64,000 nt of DNA from Sphingobium sufflavum (lineage in GTDB: Bacteria > Pseudomonadota > Alphaproteobacteria > Sphingomonadales > Sphingomonadaceae): contig NZ_JAJSSH010000007.1 of NCBI RefSeq assembly GCF_021403115.1, positions 62,001 through 126,000 of the forward strand, read 5' to 3'. Positions 25,585 to 34,255 of the stretch are shown here, piece after piece (position 1 is the first letter of the stretch; every line of letters starts with the position of its first letter). The notes below the pieces were generated by a model, which was given only the letters and a program-made list of their open reading frames with translations, was not told the origin of the DNA and ran no database searches. The position numbers and the translations under genes were made by a program.

Positions 25585-26793
25585 ATGAACACGCACACAC
25601 CGCCTTTCCAGCCCGTCTCGCAGGACGATGTAGCCTGGCTCGGCACCGACCCCATCCCCGCCAGCCCCTATTATGATCCCGCCTATTTCGAGCTGGAGCG
25701 CAAGGCGGTGTTCCTGCGATCCTGGATTCAGGTCGGCCATGTCTGCGAACTGCCCGATCCGGGCAGCTTCATCCGCCGCGAGATCGAGTTCGCCAACGCC
25801 TCCATCCTGATCGTGCGGGGCAAGGATGGCGCCATCCGCGCCTTTCACAATGTCTGCACCCATCGCGGCACGCAGTTGGTGATGGCCGAAGCGGGGCGGC
25901 AATCCACCTTCAGTTGCCCCTATCATATGTGGACCTTCGCCACCGACGGCGCGCTGGTGTCGGCACCCGACTTCGACCAGTTCCATGTCGCTAAGAAGGA
26001 TTGCGCACTGCCCGCCGTCGCGGTGGGCGTGTGCGCCGGCCTGATCTTCCTCAGCTTTGCGGAGCGGCCCGAACCACTGCGCGACTGGCTGGGCGATCTG
26101 GCGGATCGGCTGGAGGCGCTGCCCGTTGCACGGGCGACGACGTTCAGCGAATATGTCTATGAAATCGACGCGAACTGGAAGCTGACCTACGATAATTTCC
26201 AGGAAAATTATCATCTGCGCTTCATCCATCCCCGGTCGGGCGGGGCGGCTACGGGACCGGACAATCCGTTCGGCTATCCGGTCCACTATGGCTTTCACGG
26301 CCCGCATCGCACCCAGACCATCTGGTCCAATCGCGCGGCGCCTCCACCGCCCGCTCCTGCGCTGCTCTCCTATGGCAAGGCGGCGGAGGCCGCAGCCGCG
26401 CACGGCATAATGGTATCGCAGGACGCGAAGGATTATTTTGCGCTCTTCCCCAATTTCTTCCTGCTGGGATCGCCGCTCCAGCATTTCTCCCATGTGGTGA
26501 TGCCGATCAGCGCCACCCGCTCGCGCGGGGTCATCCGCCTCTACTGGATCGGGGAGGATGACAGCGCCAGCGAACGGTTCGCGCGCGAATATCTGATGGC
26601 GACGGCGCGGGACATTCATTCGGAGGATCGCGGCGTCATCGAACGGGGGCAGCGCGGGCTGAGCAGCGGCGCGCTCCAGCACATCCACCTCCAGACGCAG
26701 GAGATATTGTGCCGCCATCTGTTCCGCAGCGTCGATGCTGCCGTAGAAGCCTATAAGGCGGAGATGGCGTCGGGCGCGGAGGCACGGGCGTGA
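25585..26793 (+). CDS. Rieske non-heme iron oxygenase, alpha subunit
   Basis: A 402-residue Rieske oxygenase large subunit. The [2Fe-2S] ligands are C91/H93 (CTHRG) and C111/H114 (CPYHMW). The mononuclear iron histidines are probably H210 and H215 in NFQENYHLRFIHP, and D203/E207 nearby fit the electron-bridging acid. The family oxidises aromatic rings, N- or O-methyl groups or other hydrophobic substrates with O2 and an external reductase. No beta subunit, ferredoxin or reductase gene is adjacent, so it is either an alpha-only enzyme or uses redox partners encoded elsewhere. It overlaps the next small gene by four bases and probably shares its mRNA with the SDR gene. Confidence 0.92.
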   Translation: MNTHTPPFQPVSQDDVAWLGTDPIPASPYYDPAYFELERKAVFLRSWIQVGHVCELPDPGSFIRREIEFANASILIVRGKDGAIRAFHNVCTHRGTQLVMAEAGRQSTFSCPYHMWTFATDGALVSAPDFDQFHVAKKDCALPAVAVGVCAGLIFLSFAERPEPLRDWLGDLADRLEALPVARATTFSEYVYEIDANWKLTYDNFQENYHLRFIHPRSGGAATGPDNPFGYPVHYGFHGPHRTQTIWSNRAAPPPPAPALLSYGKAAEAAAAHGIMVSQDAKDYFALFPNFFLLGSPLQHFSHVVMPISATRSRGVIRLYWIGEDDSASERFAREYLMATARDIHSEDRGVIERGQRGLSSGALQHIHLQTQEILCRHLFRSVDAAVEAYKAEMASGAEARA

Positions 26794-27128
26794 GCGCGTT
26801 GTTGCCGCCCGGCTTCGCGACGTTGGAGCCTTTCGCCATGCGCTGGGCCGGGGAAACGGCGGCGGACCGTGCCCATCTGCGCGCGGCCTATCCCGATGCG
26901 GAGCGTGACGCCTTCCATGCCGCCTGCGCACCGCGGCTGGAGGCGGGACTGGCGCATCTCGACGAGACGCCGCTGGCCGCACTGGACGAAGCGCAACAGC
27001 GACTGATGCGGCTGCTCCTCACCTTCGCCCATGTCTCGCTGGCGGTCGAGGTGCAGGGACCGGACGAGGCCCAACATGCGCCGTTGCGCGCGTCGATGCG
27101 GATCACCCGGACACCCGCGGACAGGTGA
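26790..27128 (+). CDS. Small protein coupled to the Rieske oxygenase
   Basis: A 112-residue, mostly helical, acidic soluble protein whose GTG start overlaps the oxygenase stop (GTGA), implying translational coupling. Sequence such as WAGETAADRAHLRAAYPDAERDAFHAACAPRLEAGLAHL suggests a helical bundle. I do not recognise a family, and it does not resemble the NTF2-like beta subunits of ring-hydroxylating dioxygenases. A role as an accessory or stabilising partner of the oxygenase is inference from coupling alone. Confidence 0.65.
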   Translation: MSALLPPGFATLEPFAMRWAGETAADRAHLRAAYPDAERDAFHAACAPRLEAGLAHLDETPLAALDEAQQRLMRLLLTFAHVSLAVEVQGPDEAQHAPLRASMRITRTPADR

Positions 27129-27172
27129 TCGCCCGCCGGGAGGAGCGACAAGACCGAAAGTTGGGGGAAGAT

Positions 27173-27958
27173 ATGACAGATTTCACAGGCAAGCTGGTCT
27201 TCATCACCGGCGGCGGGGGCGGCATTGGCGGGGGCATGGCCACCGCCTTTGCGGAGCGCGGCGCGCGGCTGGTGCTGGCCGACATCGACCTGGCCCATGC
27301 CAAAGAGGAAGCCGCTCGCCTCCCCGCCGGTGCCGATGTGACGCTCGTCCCCCTCGATGTCAGTGATCCGGCAAGCTGGGCCGCCGCCCGCACCCGCGTC
27401 GAGGACAGCCATGGCCCCATCGACATATTATGCAACAACGCCGGTATCTCGTCAGGATTCAAGACCCTGCTGGATACGCCGTCCGACGAGTTCGACCGGG
27501 TGATGGCGATCAATGTGAGGGGCGTCTACAACGGCATCATGGCCATCGCGCCCGGCATGGTCGCCCGCCGATCGGGCCATATCGTCAACACATCGTCGAT
27601 GAACGGCCTCAACCCGTTCGGCACCTTCGCCACCTATTCCGCCAGCAAATTCGCGGTGCTGGGCCTGTCCGACGCCGTGCGACAGGAACTGGCCCCGCTG
27701 GGGGTGGCCGTCTCCACCCTCTTCCCCGGTCTGACCCGCAGCCGCATGTCCGAATCCCCCACCGATGGCCTCATCGCCCTCAATCCCGCGCAGGCCGACG
27801 CCATCCGCGCCCGGATGATGGACCCGTTGCGGGTCGGCCGGATGGTCGTGAAGGCAATCGAGGACAGGCAGCCCTATATCATCACCCACCCCGAATATGC
27901 CGGGGACACGAAAGCCCGCTTCGAGGCGATATTGCGCGCTTTCGGCGAGCCTGTGTAA
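27173..27958 (+). CDS. Short-chain dehydrogenase/reductase
   Basis: A 261-residue classical SDR. The nucleotide-binding TGxxxGIG motif is at 12-19 (TGGGGGIG), D62 lies in the LDVSD block, NNAG is at 88-91, and the catalytic residues are about S141/S142, Y155 and K159 (YSASK). The acidic residue after beta-2 (LADID) favours NAD(H) over NADP(H). It follows the oxygenase and small protein by 44 bases, with TTGGGGGAAG as the ribosome-binding site, and may oxidise an alcohol or diol made by the oxygenase. The substrate is unknown. Confidence 0.92.
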   Translation: MTDFTGKLVFITGGGGGIGGGMATAFAERGARLVLADIDLAHAKEEAARLPAGADVTLVPLDVSDPASWAAARTRVEDSHGPIDILCNNAGISSGFKTLLDTPSDEFDRVMAINVRGVYNGIMAIAPGMVARRSGHIVNTSSMNGLNPFGTFATYSASKFAVLGLSDAVRQELAPLGVAVSTLFPGLTRSRMSESPTDGLIALNPAQADAIRARMMDPLRVGRMVVKAIEDRQPYIITHPEYAGDTKARFEAILRAFGEPV

Positions 27959-28052
27959 CACTCCTGCCCGGCAATGGTGGGCAATGGCCGGAACGGGCGG
28001 GCCGAAGGAAGCGCACCGCACAGTGCCCTATCCGCCACCGTAGTGAATGTTT

Positions 28053-28069
28053 TTTCGGCATGTCCGAAA
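28053..28069. promoter_or_regulatory. TTTCGG-N5-CCGAAA dyad upstream of a TonB receptor
   Basis: TTTCGG (28053-28058) and CCGAAA (28064-28069) form a perfect 6-bp dyad about 90 bases before the receptor start. A further TTCGGAA half-site occurs near 28095. Position and symmetry suggest a regulator-binding site. The regulator is not identified, though the nearby TetR gene is one candidate. Confidence 0.4.
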
Positions 28070-28160
28070 TCATCAAGCCCATATGCAAAATTCGGAACAC
28101 CTTCGCCCTCTAACGACAAGTCCTCGAACAGGGACTGCGCTACACATGGGAGAGAGAAGA

Positions 28161-30746
28161 ATGAACAGTCTTGTTCGTCGTAGAATCGCGCTTGTTGCAT
28201 CTACGGTCCTGGCCACCGGCGTCGCGACGCCCGCGTGGAGCCAGTCGAGTGACCCCAGCGACATCATCGTCACCGCTCGCCGAGTCGAGGAACGCCTTCA
28301 GGACGTTCCGATTTCGATCACCGTGCTGAATCAGGAGCAGTTGACCAACAACAACGTCCAGAATGCGAAAGACCTTGCGACCTACACGCCCGGCCTGACG
28401 CTGAACGCCCGTTATGGCGCGGACAACACCACTTTCACCATCCGCGGCTTCACGCAGGAACAGCGCACAACATCGACCGTCGGCACCTATTTCGCCGATG
28501 TGGTCGCTCCGCGCGGTTCCGGCGCCTCTCCGGGCGGCGACGGCGCCGGTCCGGGCCAGCTCTTCGACCTCCAGAATGTTCAGGTGCTGAAGGGACCGCA
28601 GGGCACGTTGCAGGGCCGCAACTCCACCGGCGGCGCGGTGCTGATCGTGCCCCGCAAGCCGACCGGCAAGCTGGAAGGCTATGTCGAGGGTTCGATCGGC
28701 GATTATGACCTGCGCCGGGTACAGGCCGTGGTCAACGTGCCCGTCAACGACACGTTGCGCGTCCGCGTCGGCGTGGATCGCTCCACCCGTGACGGCTACC
28801 TCAAGAATGCCGGCCGGATAGGCTTCGGCTCGCAAGGGGATGCAGGCGGCAGCCAGGACTATATCGCCCTGCGCGCCAGCGTGGTGGCCGACCTTGCGCC
28901 CAACCTCGAAAACTACACCATCGTCACCTATGCCAAGTCCAAGAGCACGGGCACCACGCCCAAGATCACCCGCGCCTTCACCAGCCGCGGCGGCACCGCC
29001 CAGCAGGCGCAGATCGACCGTGAGAATGCGTTTGGCGACTTCTGGACCGTGTCCAACAGCATGAACGACGCCCTGTCGCAGACCACGACATGGCAGGCGA
29101 TCAACACCACCACCTGGCAGGCCAGCGACACGCTGACCGTCAAGAACATCGCCTCCTATGCGGAGTTCCGGGGCAAGAACAACATCGACCTGTTCGGCGT
29201 CTACACGCCGGTCGGCGTCCCCGCCGGTACGGAAACCAACCCCTATCAGGTGCGCAACTTCACCGGCACCCATGTCATCGACGGCCGCAACACGAACGCA
29301 GAAAGCACCTTCGTCGAGGAAATCCAGTTCCAGGGCCGTCCCAGCGACCGCCTCATCTGGCAGGGTGGCCTCTACTTCGAATCCAGCCAGCCTCTCGGCC
29401 AGTCGGGGACGCAGTCGGCAACCTTTACCCCGTGCGTCAACATCGCGACGTTCAACTGTGTCACCAACGATGGCGGCGCGACCTCACTGGGCCGCCAGAC
29501 CTACAGCACGACGCTCACCAAATATCGGGGCATCGCGGCTTATGGTCAGGCCAGCTATGACATCACCGATAAGCTGAAGTTCACCGCCGGCCTGCGCTAT
29601 ACGTGGGACAAGATGTCCAGCGCCTTCCAGGTCGTGGACATCAACCTCAACGGTGCGCTGCCCCCGGCACAGGCGGTCCCCCCGGCCGGCATTTCACCGG
29701 TCCCGGCCGGCTTCTCCGCCGCCTGCGCCGCGCTGCCGACGTTCGGTATCAAGGGGTCGGCGACCAACCCCTACCAGCCGATCGCCAACCGCTTCGACAT
29801 GTGCAAGCAGTTCCAGAGCGTGTCGACCGAAGCCCCGACCTGGCTCATCGACCTCGACTATAAGGTGGCGGAGGACGTCCTCCTCTACGCCAAATGGTCG
29901 CGCGGCTATCGTCAGGGCGGCGTGAACCCGTTCGGCGCCGACAAGCTGCAAAGCTATGGCAAGGAGAAGGTCAACACCTATGAAGTCGGCGCGAAGGCGA
30001 GCTGGCGCGGGTCTTTCCCCGGCCATTTCAATGTCTCCGGCTATTATAACGACTTCAGCAACCAGCAGATCCAGTTGGGCCTCCAGTGCGTCGCGACCGT
30101 ATTGGAGCCTACCAAGTCCTGTACCCAGACGACCGCCATCCTGAACGTGGGCAAGTCGGAACTCTACGGTGCAGAAGTGGAGCTGGGCATCAGCCCCTTC
30201 CAGGGCCTGCAACTCAATGTCGCCTACGCCTATATCAAGACCCGTATCCTGGAGGTGCAGGACGCCAGCAGCCTCATCACCAGCAACGGCCTGCCCTATA
30301 ACGACATTCGTCCGCCAGCCGTGGGCGATCCAATCCCCGCCGCCACGCCGCACAAGTGGAACATCAGCGGCAGCTACACGCTCCCGCTGCCGGAATCGGT
30401 GGGCAAGATCAGCGTCGGCGGCACCTATGTCTATCAGTCCAGCACATTGGTCTCGCAGAACAGCTGCTATCCCGGCCGCTTCGGCATGGACGGTTCGACA
30501 ACCGCCAAGACCTGCGTCGTCACGGACGGTGGCATCCTGCCCGGCTATGGCGTCGCCAACCTCAGCGTGAACTGGGAAGGCATTGCGGGCAGCGCGCTCG
30601 ACGCGGGCTTCTTCATGACCAACATAACCAACCAAAAATACTATATCAGCGCGAACGATCAGGGACAGACGTCGGGTTTCATCTCCAACATCATTGGCGA
30701 ACCCCGCATGTATGGCTTCCGCCTGAAATATCGTTTCGGCGGCTGA
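28161..30746 (+). CDS. TonB-dependent outer-membrane receptor
   Basis: An 861-residue receptor. The signal peptide ends at AWS-Q (about residue 28), then comes a TonB-box-like DIIVTARR. The plug has ERLQDVPISITVLNQEQL and VQVLKGPQGTLQGRNSTGGAVLIVPRKP, and a 22-strand-type barrel ends RLKYRFGG. This VPISITV/GPQGTLQGRNSTGGA type is widespread in sphingomonads near aromatic, steroid and other hydrophobic-substrate catabolic genes. The ATG at 28161 is preceded by GGGAGAGAGAAG, and a longer frame from 28047 is rejected. It may import the substrate of the oxygenase/SDR operon just upstream, which is inference from neighbourhood. Confidence 0.92.
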   Translation: MNSLVRRRIALVASTVLATGVATPAWSQSSDPSDIIVTARRVEERLQDVPISITVLNQEQLTNNNVQNAKDLATYTPGLTLNARYGADNTTFTIRGFTQEQRTTSTVGTYFADVVAPRGSGASPGGDGAGPGQLFDLQNVQVLKGPQGTLQGRNSTGGAVLIVPRKPTGKLEGYVEGSIGDYDLRRVQAVVNVPVNDTLRVRVGVDRSTRDGYLKNAGRIGFGSQGDAGGSQDYIALRASVVADLAPNLENYTIVTYAKSKSTGTTPKITRAFTSRGGTAQQAQIDRENAFGDFWTVSNSMNDALSQTTTWQAINTTTWQASDTLTVKNIASYAEFRGKNNIDLFGVYTPVGVPAGTETNPYQVRNFTGTHVIDGRNTNAESTFVEEIQFQGRPSDRLIWQGGLYFESSQPLGQSGTQSATFTPCVNIATFNCVTNDGGATSLGRQTYSTTLTKYRGIAAYGQASYDITDKLKFTAGLRYTWDKMSSAFQVVDINLNGALPPAQAVPPAGISPVPAGFSAACAALPTFGIKGSATNPYQPIANRFDMCKQFQSVSTEAPTWLIDLDYKVAEDVLLYAKWSRGYRQGGVNPFGADKLQSYGKEKVNTYEVGAKASWRGSFPGHFNVSGYYNDFSNQQIQLGLQCVATVLEPTKSCTQTTAILNVGKSELYGAEVELGISPFQGLQLNVAYAYIKTRILEVQDASSLITSNGLPYNDIRPPAVGDPIPAATPHKWNISGSYTLPLPESVGKISVGGTYVYQSSTLVSQNSCYPGRFGMDGSTTAKTCVVTDGGILPGYGVANLSVNWEGIAGSALDAGFFMTNITNQKYYISANDQGQTSGFISNIIGEPRMYGFRLKYRFGG

Positions 30747-30778
30747 GCCGGCGCGCCTGAGAGCGTAAGGGGGGAAAT

Positions 30779-30817
30779 GCGGCGGTGGATCGGACATCCG
30801 GTTCACCGCCGCTTTTT
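30779..30817 (+). terminator. Rho-independent terminator after the TonB receptor
   Basis: GCGGCGGTG (30779-30787) pairs with CACCGCCGC (30804-30812), and TTTTT follows at 30813-30817. The stem begins 33 bases after the receptor stop. This is a classical intrinsic terminator. Confidence 0.85.
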
Positions 30818-31239
30818 GGGCCGCAAGGTGGCCGGTGCGAGCGATCCCAGGAGCCTGATGCCGTGACGTTCACACGCCTCGTCATGGCGGGCGCCGCGAC
30901 GCAATCCATGCGGCGGCGCAATGCGTTGGTTTGGCCGTGCTCGCGATGACGATTCAAGGAAAAGTCACGCTCTGACAGCGGCGTACGTCCGCGCGGCAAC
31001 GCCCGATGCGTCGCCCTGAGAGACGCCCGCCTATCCGATTACCGCGCCTGCCGGACAGACATGCGCCGTCCATCAGCCGCCCACGCGGCACCCCGTCCCG
31101 AAGGACTTCCGGGCGCGGCAAGGCGGTCCGTGCATCCTGTGCGATTCAACAGCCGCATAATAGCAATTGCCCTATATCTATAATGCCTATAATTGAACTA
31201 GGGTATTAATCCATACGGCCGGCATAACGGTGGGGCAAC
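30818..31239. other. Intergenic region with AT-rich promoter zone (about 420 bases)
   Basis: I see no supported gene. The last ~90 bases (31140-31210) turn sharply AT-rich, with repeated TATA/ATAAT-like words (CCTATATCTATAATGCC, then CTAGGGTATTAAT) and a CCCTA...TAGGG dyad. This is the likely promoter and leader of the tandem carrier genes that follow. Confidence 0.5.
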
Positions 31240-32568
31240 ATGGCGCTGGTGAACGAAACAAGGGTGCTGCGCCTCATCGGCGCGGCGAGCAAGGCGCAGC
31301 CGCATGAGTTGAAGGCCGCGATCCTGGCCTCCGGCTGCTATTTCTTCCTGCTGGCCAGCTATTATATCCTGCGCCCCCTGCGCGACACCATGGCGACCGT
31401 GGTCGGCGTGGCGCAGTTGCAGCATCTCTTCACCATCACCTTTGTCCTGACGCTGATCCTCGCCCCCCTGTTCGCATGGTGCGTGGCGCATATGCGCCTG
31501 TCCCGCCTGCTGCCCGGCGTTTTCTGGCTGCTGATCGTCAACCTGCTGCTCTTCTATGTCCTGTTCCACCGGATGCCGGACAGCCGATGGGTGGCGGCCA
31601 GCTACTATTGCTGGTTCAGCGTCATCAACCTCTTCCTGCTCTCCATATTCTGGACCCTGGCCGCCGACATATTCTCGTCGACACAGGCGACCCGGTTGTT
31701 CGCCTTCGTGGCGGCGGGGGGCAGTCTGGGCGCCATATTGGGTCCGCTGGTGACAAGCGCCTTCGCCGAAAGCGCCGGGGTGGACGGCCTGCTGCTGGTG
31801 GCGTGCGGCGGCTTTATGATCGTCATCGCCTTCCTCCACCGGCTGATGCGGGAGAAGGAGAGCCTGCGCGCGCTGGACAGCGACACGCAACAGACCACAC
31901 TGGACCATAGCCTGCCCGGCAATCCGCTCGATGGCTTCGCGCTGGTGTTCCGGTCGCGCTACCTGCTGGGGCAGGCGTTGTTCTTCGTCCTCATGACGTG
32001 GATCGCCACCATCCTCTATTTCCTGCAAGCCGATTTCGTCGAGAAAAGCATCGCCGCCGTGTCAGGCCGCACCGTGGCCTTCGCCAATCTGGATCTGTTC
32101 GTGAACATCTGTTCCGCCGCGATCCTGATCTTCGGTCTGGGGCGTTTCCTGCAACGGTTCGGCGTGACCGCCAGCCTCGCGCTCAGTCCGGTGCTGATGG
32201 TCTTCGCCTGTACCGCGCTCGCCTTTGCCCCCACTCTTTTCGTCGTGCAGGCCACCCGCGCCCTGCAAAGGATTTCGCAATATGCGGTCGCCCGGCCCAG
32301 CCGGGAAGTGCTGTTCACCGTCCTCGACCAGCAGGAAAAATATAAGGCCAAAAATGTCATCGACACGTCGGTCTATCGCTTTGGCGACCTGACCGCCGCG
32401 TGGTTGCAGGCGGGCCTGCGGTCGATGGGCATGGGCTTCTTCGCGATCGTCACGCTGGGCGTGGCCGTGTCCGCCGCATGGGGCCTCGCGGCGCTGTTCG
32501 TCGGGCGGCGCTATGAAGCCCTCGCCCGGACCCGGGCCCGCGCACGCGACGCCGTGCCTGCCGCATAA
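31240..32568 (+). CDS. NTP/NDP exchange transporter-like membrane protein, copy 1
   Basis: A 442-residue protein with about twelve membrane segments. It resembles the nucleotide-transporter (Tlc/Npt) branch of the major facilitator clan, which in obligate intracellular bacteria exchanges ATP for ADP. Characteristic stretches include YYILRPLRDTMA, SIFWTLAADIFSSTQATRLFAFVAAGGSLGA and the near-C-terminal DQQEKYKAKNVIDTSVYRFGD. In free-living bacteria the substrate of this branch is uncertain, and nucleotide exchange should not be assumed. It sits in tandem with a paralogue beginning 40 bases downstream, probably as one operon. Confidence 0.8.
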   Translation: MALVNETRVLRLIGAASKAQPHELKAAILASGCYFFLLASYYILRPLRDTMATVVGVAQLQHLFTITFVLTLILAPLFAWCVAHMRLSRLLPGVFWLLIVNLLLFYVLFHRMPDSRWVAASYYCWFSVINLFLLSIFWTLAADIFSSTQATRLFAFVAAGGSLGAILGPLVTSAFAESAGVDGLLLVACGGFMIVIAFLHRLMREKESLRALDSDTQQTTLDHSLPGNPLDGFALVFRSRYLLGQALFFVLMTWIATILYFLQADFVEKSIAAVSGRTVAFANLDLFVNICSAAILIFGLGRFLQRFGVTASLALSPVLMVFACTALAFAPTLFVVQATRALQRISQYAVARPSREVLFTVLDQQEKYKAKNVIDTSVYRFGDLTAAWLQAGLRSMGMGFFAIVTLGVAVSAAWGLAALFVGRRYEALARTRARARDAVPAA

Positions 32569-32608
32569 CTCGATCCCTCCCCAAAAAGCCTACTGTCCGG
32601 AGACAGCA

Positions 32609-33958
32609 ATGCCCGTTCCTGAACCCGCCGCCGCCCCCACCCTCCTGAAACGCCTGTTCGGCATCGACCCTGCCGAAAGCCGGGTCGTGCTCCTCTCCTT
32701 CGGCTATTTCTTCCTGCTGATGGCGAGCTATTTCGTGCTGCGTCCCCTGCGCGACACGATGGGCACCGTCTATGGCGTCGATCATCTCCAGGAACTGTTC
32801 ACCGGCACCTTCCTGCTCAGCTTCATCGTCGCGCCCGTCTATGCCGGCCTTGCCTCCCGCATCCGGCTCGCGACCTTCCTGCCGTGGGTCTATGGCTTCA
32901 TCGCCATCACCATGGTCATATTCTATATCCTGTTCCAGCGGGTGACGAACGACCGATGGGTGGCCGCGGCCTTCTATATCTGGCTCAGCACCTTCAACCT
33001 GCTTATCATCTCGGTGTTCTGGAGCCTGATGGCCGACATCTTCTCCAGCACGCAGGCCAAGCGGCTCTTTGGCGTTATCGCGGCGGGCGGGACGTTGGGC
33101 ACGGTGGCGGCCCCGGCGTTCATCGCCCTGTTCGTCACGGTGATCGGCACCGACAATCTGCTCCTGACCTCGGCCGGCGGCTTTGCCCTGTGCGCGGTCA
33201 TCGTGCGGGTTCTGGAAGCGGAAAAGCGCCGTTTGGTGGTGAGCGACGTGGCCGTGCAGAAAACCTCTCTGGACCATAGCCTGGGCGGCAATCCCCTCGA
33301 TGGGTTCGTCCTGCTGTTCCGGTCGCGCTATCTGCTCCTCATCGCCCTCTTCCTGCTGTTGATGACGTGCATCTCCACCGTGCTCTATTTCCAGCTCGGC
33401 GACCTCATCAGCAAGAATTTCGCCGACCGGGAGGCCCGCACGCAGGCCTATGCGACGATCGACCTTGCGACCAACAGCGTCGCACTGCTGATCCAGTTGT
33501 TCGGGACGGGCCGTTTCCTGCAACGCTTCGGCGTTACGGCGGGATTGCTCGTCAATCCGGTCATCATGGTGCTGGCCTTTGTGGCCGTGGTCTTTTCGCC
33601 GGGCCTGCTCGTGCTGGGCGCCATCCAGGTCGTGCGGCGCTTTTCCGAATATTCGGTGGCAAAGCCCAGCCGCGACATGCTGTTCACCATCGTCGACCAG
33701 CAGGAGAAATATAAGGCCAAAAATGTCATCGACACGGTGGTGTACCGCTTTGGCGACGTCGTCTCCGCCTGGGTGAGCGCCGCGATCCTGCCCTTTGGAG
33801 TCACCGGCCTTGCGCTGCTGGGGGTGGTGATCGCGCTCTTCTGGTTCCCTATCGCCTTCATATTGGGTCGCCGCTATGAATCCGGCAAACCCGTCGATCC
33901 ACAGGCGCGGCCCGATGAAAGTGGCCTGACCGGCGCCGCTCCGGCAACGGCGCGCTGA
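32609..33958 (+). CDS. NTP/NDP exchange transporter-like membrane protein, copy 2
   Basis: A 449-residue paralogue of the preceding carrier. It shares YFVLRPLRDTMG, SVFWSLMADIFSSTQAKRLFGVIAAGGTLG, LDHSLGGNPLDGFVLLFRSRYLL, GRFLQRFGVTA and DQQEKYKAKNVIDTVVYRFGD with copy 1, clear evidence of tandem duplication. Both copies carry the loop LDHSL-GNPLDGF between the halves. The ATG at 32609 is used, with CCGGAGACAG before it; the longer frame from 32513 lies in the tail of copy 1. The two may form a heteromer or have diverged in substrate. Confidence 0.8.
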   Translation: MPVPEPAAAPTLLKRLFGIDPAESRVVLLSFGYFFLLMASYFVLRPLRDTMGTVYGVDHLQELFTGTFLLSFIVAPVYAGLASRIRLATFLPWVYGFIAITMVIFYILFQRVTNDRWVAAAFYIWLSTFNLLIISVFWSLMADIFSSTQAKRLFGVIAAGGTLGTVAAPAFIALFVTVIGTDNLLLTSAGGFALCAVIVRVLEAEKRRLVVSDVAVQKTSLDHSLGGNPLDGFVLLFRSRYLLLIALFLLLMTCISTVLYFQLGDLISKNFADREARTQAYATIDLATNSVALLIQLFGTGRFLQRFGVTAGLLVNPVIMVLAFVAVVFSPGLLVLGAIQVVRRFSEYSVAKPSRDMLFTIVDQQEKYKAKNVIDTVVYRFGDVVSAWVSAAILPFGVTGLALLGVVIALFWFPIAFILGRRYESGKPVDPQARPDESGLTGAAPATAR

Positions 33959-34113
33959 CAGGCGGGTGACGCTCGCGACGAGACGGGACGGCGGTGCCAC
34001 AGGGGCGCCGTCGGTCCCGGATCGGGCGCTGGGGTCAGCCCGAAACGCCCTGCCGAAACGCATATCGCGCAAAAGGACCATCCAATCATTCCGGCTGCAT
34101 TTTAATTCTAGTA

Positions 34114-34127
34114 ATTCTATATAGAAT
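34114..34127. promoter_or_regulatory. 14-bp perfect palindrome upstream of a flavoprotein gene
   Basis: ATTCTATATAGAAT is a perfect palindrome in an AT-rich patch 142 bases before the flavoprotein start. The surrounding sequence (TTCTAGTAATTC and AAGATATATC) adds further partial half-sites. It could be an operator or a promoter element; no regulator gene is adjacent. Confidence 0.4.
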
Positions 34128-34255
34128 AAGATATATCATCGTCATTTCCGGCGCGAGAGACTCGAAAACCGCCCGCACCGATGACCGAATATCGTCGAAT
34201 CCACAGGGCATCCGCCCGTCCATAGCCAAATCTTTCAAAGCGTAGAGTGGTGTAC

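Noticed and set aside
31198..32028. 276-codon minus-strand frame opposite carrier copy 1
   Set aside because: Gln/Glu-rich shadow of a clear polytopic membrane protein gene.
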